From: Caenorhabditis elegans
Taxonomy: Eukaryota > Nematoda > Chromadorea > Rhabditida > Rhabditidae
Length of the DNA: 64,000 nt
Direction: 5' to 3'
Assembly (NCBI RefSeq): GCF_000002985.6
Contig: NC_003283.11
Span: 10,664,001-10,728,000, forward strand
The notes beneath the pieces are model-generated. The model had not been told where the DNA came from. It made no database searches and saw nothing but the letters and a program-made list of their open reading frames with translations. This document shows positions 26,501 through 38,564 of the stretch, one piece after another. Position 1 is the stretch's first letter, and each line of letters begins with the position of its first letter. A program made the position numbers and the translations under genes.

Positions 26501-29453
26501 GTTAACTACCACTGTTCCCGAAAGTCTCCAATGAACATCCCTTGTTGTATAAACCTTTCAATGTATACCATATATTCAGTATGAGGGCAATAAATTTCAC
26601 ATTTTGTTTCCAAAAAAAACGAGAGTATGGGCGTGCAACTACTTAGTGTAGAAAAGGATTGAGAGAAAAGGGGTTTTGGTTTTGAAAGTGATTTTCATGA
26701 CATACATTCATCTCATTCGGCATCATTTTACTGTAGATAACTGTTACTGCATTTACTAGAAAATACAAATATTACCTGAACATTCCTAATGAATCACATT
26801 TACTATTAATCGGATTGAGTTTTTAAGCCTAAAACGCAACTTATTGAATTTCCCTAACAAAAAATCGTACATATATATTCAAATGTATGCAATATGAAAT
26901 GGTTCAGCTTTTTTTATATTTTCAAATTTGAAAAAATTATATCTCTATTGATTTTGAGAATAGAAGAATAGTGAATCAAAAAACTTAAAAAATAAATGAA
27001 TATTGTTTTCTGTTGACAATTGTTTTTATCAAAACTAAAGGAAACCGAGGATGTTGAGCAATGTGACGCAGTTCTAAATGAGAAAATACGGCAATTTCTG
27101 AACTTTTCTCTAAATAACAAAGACAAATAAACTTGGCACATATGCTCAAAATAAATATATATTTCAAGATGACTAACTCAAAATGTTATTATTTTTATGA
27201 ATATCCCGAACACCTGCTGCTGAAATTACCAATCTTTGATGATTGTTTCACCTGCATTTCTTCTTTTGATTTTCATTTCCGTGTATTCTTTTCACCTATT
27301 GTCCAAGTGGTTTCGGTACTTGACACCAGTCATCATCCACCTCCCGCTTCCTCATTTTGCCATCGGTCTTCATTTTCAATGGCAACAGTATCCAATATCC
27401 TCGGATCTTTCTTCATTTTACCTGTAACTATCTTCCCTCCTCATTGCTAGTATCTATCATATGATCCAGTCGGTTCGAACCAACTACTTGAGCTTCGAAA
27501 TAGTGCATTGATCAGTGAGACGCAGATATTTGTTCTTCTGTTGGTGAAAGGGGGCACAAAAAAGAAGCCTCTCCCTATCGGAGGGAGACTGCACCGCGCG
27601 AAACGTGAACCGAGGATTCACGCAATGTCTTCCTCTCTATGTCTCTTTCCGTCTAGACTTATGCCGGTTACTGTCTTCCTGTCTTCCTGTCTTTTCTCTA
27701 AATCTTTTTTTCTAATAATTACAACTTTTACTCAGTTTACTCATTCTTGCTTATGATGTTCTCTAACTGTTTCATAATCTACCTGATTTTTCCCAATACT
27801 TGAAAAGATTTAAAGATTACTCATTTACCGCCGCGTTCCAATGAACTTCTTGAACCTTCTCTTTCATCTTTACTTGCCAATATCTAAATTTTCTGCAGTT
27901 TCAGCCAATAATGTAATTCCACACATTTTTCGAAATAATTTCTAAAATTTTATTTCAAGCTATCTTGCAACCATTGTTGAAGTTTTTCTCGTGCGGAAAT
28001 TTGGTACCTGAGTCTGAGTCAAATCTTTGGTAATGTTTTGTGAAACTCAAATTCAACAAACTTCCTTTTCAAAGTTGCAGTCCGTAACGCTGAACGTTTA
28101 GAATGTTATTATAAATACGCATATTTGAAAAAGGTTTCCCATTAAATTCCAAAAATAGTTAGAATTTCATAGACGCTTCTTTGCTTGTCATACCAGCATA
28201 ATTTGAACCTCTCATTATCATTTAACAGTAGAAATATATGTATAATCTCTGTTGTTTCTTATCGTTTTCTTTTTCTTGAAAACGCTCTCTTGTTCACTTT
28301 TGTTCACTTTTTTTTACCTCAACGTTCTCATTTCGAAAACGAAAATTGCCTACTTGAGAGGAGCACTGATCGCTCAGTAGCTCACATTTGTCTTCCAAGA
28401 TCGTTTTCAAGTGAGCAAAACTGTGAAATGTGCACTTTTAGGTACGTTGATCCGTTTGTTAGCTAACTATTGTAAGTTGAGCCAGAAAATCTACCTACCC
28501 AGCAAATTTCATAAATTGAGAAGCCGCTAATGTGCGGGAGTTACATATATGTTTAGGAGAGGCGAGCCCATTAATATGTGGAACACTATTTTAATCATAC
28601 GTATTGTTGTTATTTATATCTGTAACGAGCTAGTTCAATAAGATTTTTGAAAAATAACAATAACATATTTCACTGTAAGTTTCATTTCCATAAATCGTTG
28701 TTAGGTATTTGTCAAATCAACCAAACCAAGGACTTTTCTCCTTAAAATATAAACTGTATGTACCCAAAATAAAAGTAAAAAAATCCGAAATCTCATCTTC
28801 TAGCAACTGCAAAACATGAGATGACATGGGTGTGAGTGTGAAAATTGAAGAAAACGCGACATCTCCCTCTTTCCGTTTTTGTCAAATATAATTTTGACAT
28901 ACACCCAGCACAATTTACGCCTTTTCACCCAAAATACGTCTTCCGAGAAAAAAAATGATTCATGCCCTCCTCCAATAATTTTCAAATTCATTATCAATGC
29001 TTTATTCAAAAGAAGATTAAACTTCAATTACTTGTCATGAACTTGATTTTTTTGTTGTAAAATCCGCATGTCCATTCAATCGTATTATTCCTGTCTGTTG
29101 TTTCATCACCAAATTCAATGGAATTATAGTCAACTGCCCAAATTTTGACCAATTTATATTTGTCTGAAACTGAACTGACAGCATTCATTTTAAGACGATT
29201 TTTGAGTATTGAGTTTCCTATCGAAAAGTGACGACGAACTCAATGATCATCAAATTTTTATTATTCTCAAAACTCGGTCTTTGTTTAACGTTCCAATATT
29301 GTTAACACCTGATAAATATTTTATTCGCTTTTTTCTACGTGTGAAACAAATATCAAAAATGAATAAGGCGGCATGAATTTCGTAATGATTTACCAAAAAA
29401 CTTTCCTCCAAACCTGGTTATTTCCGGCAAAATTTTATTATTATTTGTTTTTT
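23591..29453. other. Gene-poor spacer with short GC-rich repeats
   Basis: No supported gene. Contents include an E-box-centred near-palindrome at 24800-24818 (core GTCAGCTGAC), the repeat block at 25360-25800 described separately, and a hairpin with stems TCTCCCT and AGGGAGA near 27566-27584. GGTTCGAACC near 27473 resembles a tRNA B-box, but no tRNA fold surrounds it. Open frames here have no splice support. Confidence 0.4.
25360..25800. repeat. Block of repeated GC-rich palindromic modules
   Basis: The block starts with the perfect hairpin CTAGCGCG-TCAAG-CGCGCTAG near 25362-25382. It then has two copies of TATTCGGGCCTGCGGC (near 25495 and 25568) and two copies of AGGCCTCCAGCCTGC (near 25648 and 25750), each followed by CTGCTGG-type sequence. 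The repeated GGCCTGC units stand out from the AT-rich surroundings and look like a worn repetitive element. Confidence 0.6.
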
Positions 29454-30419
29454 ACTTGAAAAAAAAACAAAACAATCTTTTGAAAAAAAGTGAGTTAAAT
29501 GACGATATTCGAAAACATCACTTTCATATAAATTTAGAACTGACACTTTCAGAATGTTCAACATAAAAATGAAACTACAGGGTGGGGTCGCATTTTTGTT
29601 CCAATCTTTCTTATAAAATTTCTTGACACATTCAAGAAATTTTATAATTTTACAACCTAATTTCCGCAAGTACAACCTTTAAAAACTTAGGTTAGTTTAT
29701 TTTAATCGAATTTGATTTCCACATTTTAAGTGTTTTGAATATCATGTTTTTATTGGAAATATTTTTGCTTATCTTATTGTTTATTGAATTCATAACGCCC
29801 ACACTTGACCAATAACACACATTTTTCGAATTCAACTTTTATATTATACCGGTCACTCCCCATTAATTATCACCGGTATAGCAGTGTACTGATAAAAATT
29901 GATAAAACTTAAAAGTTTAATGCTCCATGACGTCTTGTCTCATTCAATTTCTAATCAGTTTTCTGTTTCTCTAATCTTCTTGTCTACGTCAATTTCAGAT
30001 CAAAACTTTGTTTGTTGCAGATCACTCTTTTTCTAACCCCCGCTTCATTTTTTATCGATAAAAAATTCATTGCAGGTATGGTATGAACTGTGCTCGTTTT
30101 TTATTTCTTATTTCTTTTCTCTCTTTTCTATTTTTTTGCTTTGATTGCCAACAATTTATGAGAAAATTGAATAATGATTGGAATGTATTGAGACAGAAAT
30201 TGAAAAAATAGGAGAAAAGAAAAGGCTTGAATGTGTCAACACTGACTATGAAAATGAGAAAGATTGGAACAAAAAAGCGACCCCGCCCTGTAGTTTCATT
30301 TTTATGTTGAACATTCTGAAAGTGTCAGTTCTAAATTTATATGAAAGTGATGTTTTCGAATATCGTTATTGAACTCACTTTTTCAGAAAAAACGATTTTT
30401 GCTGTTTCTTTTTTCAAGT
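29454..30419. mobile_element. Long inverted-repeat (foldback-type) element
   Basis: The arms are about 29454-29636 and 30226-30419 and are inverted copies. The outer ends share ACTTGAAAAA, the middles match closely over about 120 bp, and the inner ends share CTTGAATGTGTCAA or its complement. The spacer is about 590 bp and includes AT-rich DNA with no ORF worth keeping. Both arms appear as open frames encoding nearly the same peptide, which is a by-product of the repeat. No clear target-site duplication was found, so the element class is open. Confidence 0.7.
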
Positions 30420-33400
30420 TACCACTTTCTCTCGGGGGTCGTTAGTTTTAGTTAACTTTCTACCCTATAGGTACATCTTTCAAATATGGAATCTTGTACA
30501 AAAAGTTGAACCAACCTTGGTATGGCTTTCTATGCTTTTTATTTTGTAAAGATTAAAAACAGCGCCGTGGGCTTTCAAACAGAAACCTGACTCTGCGGCA
30601 TTGGATAAGGTGAATTCGTTGTGAGACGACATTAAGCTTTACTGGTTAATATACTTTGACGCTCATGTTCAATGTTCTGTATAATAGCAAAAATATAAGA
30701 TACGCTTTACTTAACAATTTACCTTTCAGTAAATTTTTTTTGCTGATTTGAAATGCAATTTCCTATAGGCATTTAATAGGCAAAGTTAACCTATCATTTT
30801 CAAATTCTTCGATCACATTTCTTATGACTCCGTTTAGAGTTAAATTTTCCATTCACTGTGGCATCCTGTAACTGTAAGAATAACATCCGGTACAAAAGTT
30901 GTGTTAGACGGGAAGATCGTCATAGCTCTTTTCCAATAACAATTTTCTAATTACCGGTACAGTAATCAACTCATTGTTCTATCTTTCTTCATTTTACTAC
31001 GTCTTCTAATTTCCTGAACGCCTTCGTTTTCTGTCTGTTCTTTATTCATTTCCTCACCCTTCTCATCCACGTGTCTGTTGGCTCATAAAAGAATAAAAGC
31101 AATTCGTTGTTCGCTTGCTTCTAGCCACATTTTTTGATTTTCTATTTTTCGTGTTCCTCAGTTAGTCCTTGATCTTTTTCCAACGGAACCACATGTTTCT
31201 GTCTTTTTGTGCTTTTCACATTTCGATCTATTTTTGAGATCTTACTTTTTGCAAATCCTTTGAATTGAACCTGAAAAGTTGCAAAATCGTCTCTTGAATT
31301 GAAGAATGGGAAAGTAGGAATACGTCAAAAAAGGACGGAAGTGGGTGCTCAACAATCGTTTGCTGCTCATTGCTCACCGCTTTTTCTGGTCAGTTCATTC
31401 CATTTTTAGTTGAAGATGACGGATTACGGTACCTATTCGTCTTCATCTTTTTGATCTTTTCAGCTCAAGAGAATGTGACGATGTGTTTGTTCTTCTTGTC
31501 CTCTACCACTTCCTGCTCTCATTTCATTGCTGATCCTTTTTTATTGCCCAATTTCATTTTAAGAGGAGTACCAGGCATTCTGGAGACAAGAACAATGACA
31601 TCATCACTTTAGAAGAAAGCTCGTATTTATTTCAATAAGTCTCTAACAGACAGTTCTGTTGAAAACAAAGAACAACGCGTTCATTGTTCAAATTTTTTAG
31701 GAATTTTTTGAATTTCTTTTTTTTTTGAGGCGTTTCTAGATATAGATAGAGTACCATAGTAATAATTAAAAACCATATAAATCTTAGAATCGCTTTTTAT
31801 ACTTATGAATTTTTAACTAGACCTCATGTAATATTTTATAGTTTGTAACTTCTAGACTTATTTCTGAATAGTAAAAGTTTTTGAAAGAATATTTTGTCTT
31901 TTTACAAAGTTAATTTTGTATTGTAAGACTGAATGAATGAAAGAGCTTCAGAAAAATAATGAATGAGATGCTATTTTAGTTTTATCCATACTTGTAAGCG
32001 CGGAGTAGACTTACAAGAAACGGGAAATAATTAAATAAGGAAAAATATTTCTCCCCGCTGTGATTAAAATTGGTGAATTTAGTTAACTTTAAGTATTTTT
32101 CCAGAGAACTGGCAGAGCATTTTTTGAAAGTTTGAAGATGAAATTCGGTCTTTTGGGGCTATTTTGAGTTTTAAATCACAAAATCAAAATTCTGCTCAAG
32201 GCCACTTTTGAAATACATTATTCATGTCTTCTCCCACCTTAATTATTTTCTTTATTTTGTCAGTTTTCAATTTTTAACGCCATGAAGCATTAATGAACAC
32301 TGATGTGGGTTACTGTAGATTTGGCGTGTCATTAATTCAAGACGAGGAAAAACAACTGAAACTTTTTTTTCTCAAGAATTCTATCTACGTCACACTTCTA
32401 CGTATTTTTCAACTTTTCTTTCATAAAAATTGAAGAGGTCTACTTTATTAGAAACTAAAACAAAACATGTGGTGGGAGAATAATTGAATTCTCAAAGGTC
32501 CCAGTGTCTCTGCACTTGACAATACCCCCCCCCCCCCCCCCAATGTGTTCAAATCAACATTTCCTGCATAGAAAACACTCGTTTTCTTTTAGAAAACTTT
32601 TTTTCCTTCACAACACAAAAAAAGAAGTTGTGCTTTCATCTTTTCTCATGTTTTCCTTTTCCGTTCGCCTCCATTTTTCACAGATTTCTTTCTCTTCTTT
32701 TTTCTGAAATCCTGAAAAACTATTTTCCCCAATATGTTGCCATTCGAACGAATTTTCGCTTTTAACAAAATTTCTCGTCCTGAGTCTCATTCATTCCTTT
32801 TCGAGCTCTAACGTATGCATCATCGTTTTTTATTTATTCAACCCTACTTTTATCCGTTACCTCAAGTCCCAAAGTTTCAAAGTTCACTGCTCATTTCATC
32901 TTTTTGAAGAAGAGACAGCTCTTTTTTCTGTGTGCTTAACTGATTGTCCTGTTCGTTCGGTAGCACCGAGTTTCACACGTTCTAAGAATTTATAAACAAG
33001 GGATTTCTATTCTTTTTTTCTTTTTTTCTTCTTTAATACTAAACATTTGTAGGAAGTTTTGACCTGAAAATACGTAGAAATTCGATAAGTTGATTAATGT
33101 GAGAATTTCGTAATACATTTATTTATTTTTGAATATACCTACCTAGTGTCTAAAATTTCCTATTCACACTTCGGGAACAATATTAGACAATTTCGGCACC
33201 AAGCGGGCAATGTCACACAAAAGCATCAATAGTTATGATATATTATTTTGCAATGTATTTTCAAAACCGCAATCAATCAAATGCTACTAACTTAAATTGA
33301 AACTATGTTTGAAAACCAACAATATTTTCAACTGTGTTGGACCAATTATCTTTTTTTCTACTTTATATTTTGGTTACATATTTACTGTAGGAATATGTTT

Positions 33401-36400
33401 CCGTCGATCTACATAAAAAATTTTTAAAAACTGGATTTGGAGTTTGTACCAATGGTTTGCAAGTCAATGTTCAAAAAACTTTAGGTCTTCCAGTTCTTCG
33501 AAAGATTTTTTTGTTAGAAATAATGATGTAATCTGTGGGTAAGTAGGCAGTACGTGGGGTACAGAATCGGTACGAGAGAGAGGTAAATTCACAAACATCG
33601 GATTAGCGGAGGAAAAATTTGAGGGTTGACCTCCGATTTGTCATGTGATTATTTCATTTTTTTCCCAACTTTCCACCCTCGCAACAAACGCCTGTCGGAA
33701 ATGGTTTCTAATTTTGAAAAGAACATGCCAACTGTTATTGTTGATGGCTTTTTCTTGATAAGTGATCTGTGTGTTTTATTTTCAGTTATATTTTGACATC
33801 GACCAAAGTGAGCCAATCTGAAAATTTTTCTGCGTTGCTGAAAACTGTATTAGATCTACAAAAAAGTTATACATGTAACTTTCATGTTTTAGTGTTCTCC
33901 AAAAACAGTTATCAGATGTTTTGGGACCAATTATAGAATGTTGATAAAATCTTGAAAATTCCTCCAGAATGGCTTTGTGCAATAAATAATTCCTAAAGTT
34001 TCGAAGCTATCAAACTAATATTTTTGTCATTAACAAGATACGATTCTTCATTATTTCAAGCTCACTAAGTTATAAACTTTAAATTTACAATTTATTTTTT
34101 ACTTTCCAACCTTAGTTATTTTGAAGCTCTTAAAATTGTTCGACTCCAGGAGAGTTGTCCGCATTTTTTTTGAACAGTTTCATTAATATTCTTTTTTCTA
34201 CCATTTGTTCTTCACATACTACGCACATTGTGTTATAAAACCTTTATCAGTACAATTTGAATTCAAAAAATATAACATTTGCTTAATACTGTTCAATAAT
34301 AGCATACTTTTCGGAATACTTAACTTTATCAAAAACTTTATATTTCTAGTCTACACCTTTGAACTTGATTCTCTTTGTTCATTTCTTTTTAACTTCGGAG
34401 CATTTTCACATTGCATTGCTTGTGTCACACGCGTCGTTCCTGAAACTTGAGAAATTTCAATGTTTTCATGGCGTCTCAATGAGTTCAGGTCAACAAACAC
34501 GCTGGTCTTTCTCGAAAGGCTAAACTTTCGTTTTATTTTGCTATTTTTTTTTCTTTTTTTTTCAAGGAAGAGGAAATGAGGGTGTATGCGTGCGTGGCTT
34601 GTTTCTCCAAATATCCGGTAGTGTAAATGACCCTCGAAAATATTTTGAAGCAAGAAAAAAATGAAGCAGACAAATGAAAGGAAGCAGTAGCACACTGACT
34701 GAAAATAACTAATTCTTTGAATTCTGGTCACTTACTCAGAAGAGAGTTTTCGAATGTTTTTAGAAAGTAAAGATTATCTTTAAAATCTGTCAAACCGGGA
34801 TAAATCTTGCATCAAACATTTCCAGACACTCGTAGATCCCAGACCGCCCATCAACAGGTGGTTTTTTTTTCTATCGATCAATTATCAGATCTATTTTTAT
34901 GCCGTTCGTAATCAATTGGCATTTGTTCCACAAATCTTTTTCTGCAAAAATTGAAATTTGAACTTTGAAACTGTAAAGATATACTTTATGGGGTAAATTA
35001 TAGTTATTTTAGGGAAACTAACTTACCCACATTTTTTAGCGCCGATGAAATGATGGAAAATTATACATTATTGAAAATTTATATGAGCTCAAATAAAACT
35101 TCTGTCGAAGAATCATTAATTTTCCAAACTTATGTTGCAATCGAAAGTTCGGATTACATGAAGTAACAACTAAAAATATGGTTCATTTTATTTTCTTGCC
35201 GAAAAACTTTCTGTTCTTGAAAAGTAGTTCTAGAAACTTTATTGACAGAAATCTTTTCAAAGCAAAAATAAAAACAAAACAAGAATTAGTGAAAAACACG
35301 CCAATAGTGGTCCGAAGCCTTGCAGTCTGTCAAAATGACGTGGCAAAAAAAGGTCGAACCCTCATGATATCCCATGAGAATGCCCTCTCTGTGCAACCCT
35401 TCCTGCTTTTTCTCCCTTATTTTTCCCTTCATTTTTTTTCACTTTTCCTCTCTCCAGATTTTGTTCGTTCTCGATCCGACAAGAGTGTACCTTTCTTCCG
35501 GGAGCTCTACATGCTCAAAAAAGGAACTTTTTCTTTTTTTCTCTTTTTTCCTCTTACATCATCATCGTACTAAAGTACACGAAGATCCTTGAAACTAAGA
35601 TTTGAATCTGAATCTGAATCTCATTATCCCAAATTTGCTCTTCATCATTTATTTATATCCAAGAGCTCCAAAACACGGCGAGCATCTTCGAAAAGCCCTC
35701 TATTCAATCTTTTCTTCTGATTCGGGTCTTTTCCACTCAGAAGATCAAAATGATGTCACTGAGAAGACGTATCTTGAAAAATTGTAGGTAGGAGGATACA
35801 CTTATAACTTATTCATCTTAATACGGATAGGAAGCCAATCTAAGATATTCCTCCCCGATGCTCACCTTTTTTTTTGTTTTTTGACGTTTTCAGTTCTAGA
35901 AATAAATTATAGTTGACTTGAATTTTAATTTAGTTTTTTTTTCTTGTGCCTGATAGAAAACAAGTCTTTGAAGTTGAATTTCGCGGAGGAGTTTTTTATA
36001 TTTAACATGTGGGAAATTGATTCGTCCCTTACAAAAAGAGCACAGATTGAACTGAGAAGCAACTGTCGAAACATGTGTCCCTTGGCAAAATGCTTCCGTC
36101 AACCAAACACACGACAAAACAACAACAAACTTTCGATTTTTCTGTTTTGTGATAAAGAAAGTATCAAGAGTTGTCTTATTATCAAAAAGCCATTTTTTGA
36201 TGTACACATTCTTTAAAATTATGAAACTCTTATTTTTGTGCTCGTTAACTATTTTGCTGAATATGAGTTTTTTTTCACTTTTTAACTTGAAAAGAAAATG
36301 TTTCTAATTTATAACCCTCACAAAATTTAAATTTTAAAAAATTTGAAAACCCTGTAAGTTTTTATTGCCCTAGATTTCGGCACTACCGAGATAGAAATAT

Positions 36401-38547
36401 TTTTAATTTTCAAGAAAATTTTTGTGAGAAATGGTAAAAAGTCTTGATCATTCCGCTGGTTGCCCCTGACTGGAGATTGTAGTTTGGTGGGTACGACCAC
36501 TAAAATCAGAATTTTTTGATCGAATTATTTTTAATTTTCTAATTAATTTCCTGCAAAAACAAAGTTTCAGAGAATAAAACTCATTACTTTCTAGATTAAT
36601 CTGACCTTGGGAATAACTAGGAAGTAATTAGTTAATTGTATTTAAATTTAGTGACACCCTTGACTAAAAGAACTTGATTTTTTTCGAATTTTTCAACATA
36701 GACGACTTGGAAAATGGTTTGAATCACAAATTTTTTTTTTTCAAAAAAATCCCAAAACTGTCAGATTATCCTTCTTATATCTCATAACATCATCATTTTT
36801 GTTTTTTTTCCTTGAATTTTTCAACGATTGATGGCAAAAAATAGAAGACGGTGAGTCAAGAACGTGAGCAGCCTCTCCTTCTTATTCTCCGTTTTTTATT
36901 CCAGTTTTCTTCTGTCTTTCCATCTCCAAATCGCATTTTCGATGTGCCGGTGTCTGTCAGCACAGCTTCCTGGGAGTCGTTATCTACCACATTTTTATGA
37001 TGGATCATTTCATATTTTTTCTCGTTTTCCCCCGGTTTTTCTTTCACCAAAAGGTGAATAATTCACATTGTTGCCACGTCACAATAATTGCGCATCTTTC
37101 GGCAATTTTTCATTTTTTGCGTTCTTTCCTTCTTCTTATTTTTTCACTTCCTTGTCTATGCCCAACACCACGGTGTCACCATAGTTGTCAAAAGCGTCAA
37201 AATGTTTTTTTTGTTTCCCATCTTTCTTCTTTCGGTATTTTGGAAGTTCTGGGGAGAAACATTACTCAACGTTGTTTTTTTTTGTTTTTAACAAACAAGG
37301 CTTTCAGGACATTTTGGGTGCCTTTTTCAGTTGAATTTTGGAAAAAAAAGTGACGATATAAGTCTCAATCATCATGTTTATCACCTTTGAATGGTATAAC
37401 TCATATCAAAATAGGTACTTCCCTAAAAAACGATTGATCATTCTGCAAATTCATGATCAAGATACAAGTTTTAGTCTGAACGAATAACTTATTTCCGATG
37501 TTTTAAAAGTGATGGCAGGTATCTGATTACTTATTCAAATTTTCGAATAAAAATGCAGCTCAAACAGAATCTGACACGAGAAGCTCGTCAAAGTGTCCCG
37601 GTAATTAGCTTAATTTGTCCAAACTTTTATGATCCTATCTTCTAAAAGCCTCCCTTCATTGAACATTTCTCTCTTTAATATTCTTTGTTCCAGTTCCTAT
37701 TGTTCTTCTGAAATTCCTTATACCTTTGTTTCAAAAGTTGTTATTTTTGAGGGGCAAAAAAGAAGTCGATCATATTTATGCATATGTGCAAAACATTCTC
37801 TTCAAAAACAACCAATTCACTCTCCAAAAATCCGATCGGTCGCCCACTGGCCGCATCATTATTCCCATCCAATTCCTGTCCACCTACACAATCAAATATA
37901 TGCAAATCAGTTCTCCTCGTAAAAGAATCTCTTTCTCTCTTATTTTAGGTATGAATCCTAGTAACTGCTGGGAAAATGTTGGTGCCTCGTGTTCCACTTT
38001 CGATAATCCAAACGTCCTCTCGGAGACTAATCGGCTACTCTCAGTCAGTTTCTCTGTATTTTTTCGTTTTCAAAAAATAGTACCGCCTAGGTATTTTTGT
38101 TTTCTCACTACCAGTTTTCCAAATTTCTTCCTTTTTCCAACAACAAACACAACTTTTCATTTCCTGCCACTTTTTTCATCTGCAATTTCTAAACCCAAAA
38201 ATTTCACAAATTTCGGTATCACCTAAAAAGTGTGGTCATCACATCATTTTTCGAAATCTTCCTTCTGACCGCGCCCAACAACGTTTTCCTTATATGTCTA
38301 TGTCTCATCGTCATACAGTTTTCTCTCGTTCATTCAATTTTGATTCACCGTCCGACACCTTCATTTTGTATTTGCCTCTGTTCAACTTTAGACCGAAAAC
38401 ATTGAGTTTAATCAGCCATGACCACGTCACACTCGTTTTCCGTCCATTTTCATTCATTTTTTATCCATTTTCACCTCGTTTAAAGATTTTGTACTCCTAA
38501 TTACTTTTCCCTAATACTATGTTTTCACATTATTTTACTTATTTTCA
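30420..38547. other. Gene-poor spacer upstream of the second phosphatase
   Basis: No supported gene. The plus strand is pyrimidine-rich through much of 35380-38480, like the region upstream of gsp-1. Two related GTACAAAA-containing segments near 30495 and 30890 may be old repeat copies. An open frame at 37726-38226 has an acceptor-like start near 37948 but no satisfactory join to the phosphatase, so it is not annotated. Confidence 0.4.
32525..32541 (+). repeat. Poly-C tract of 17 (poly-G on the minus strand)
   Basis: Seventeen consecutive cytosines lie in AT-rich DNA. Long G/C homopolymers in C. elegans are known to be deletion-prone in dog-1 (FANCJ-type helicase) mutants and can form G-quadruplex structures on the G strand. 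The exact length could be affected by sequencing slippage. Confidence 0.9.
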
Positions 38548-38548
38548 G
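38541..38548 (+). promoter_or_regulatory. 5' acceptor of the second phosphatase gene
   Basis: ATTTTCAG ends 16 nt before the first of two adjacent ATGs (38565 and 38568). No convincing in-frame upstream exon was found. This may be a trans-splice site. Confidence 0.5.
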
Positions 38549-38564
38549 CATCATCCCAATCCAG

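Noticed and set aside
27466-27490. GGTTCGAACC resembling a tRNA B-box
   Set aside because: No A-box, anticodon arm or acceptor stem can be fitted around it. It is simply a palindrome.
29418-30372. Two open frames with almost identical peptides on opposite strands
   Set aside because: They are the two arms of the inverted repeat, not duplicated genes.
37948-38092. Possible upstream coding exon of the second phosphatase (ATG at 37952 after TTATTTTAG)
   Set aside because: The only donor giving the right phase adds an odd hydrophobic peptide, and the direct start at 38565 already gives a normal PP1 N-terminus.
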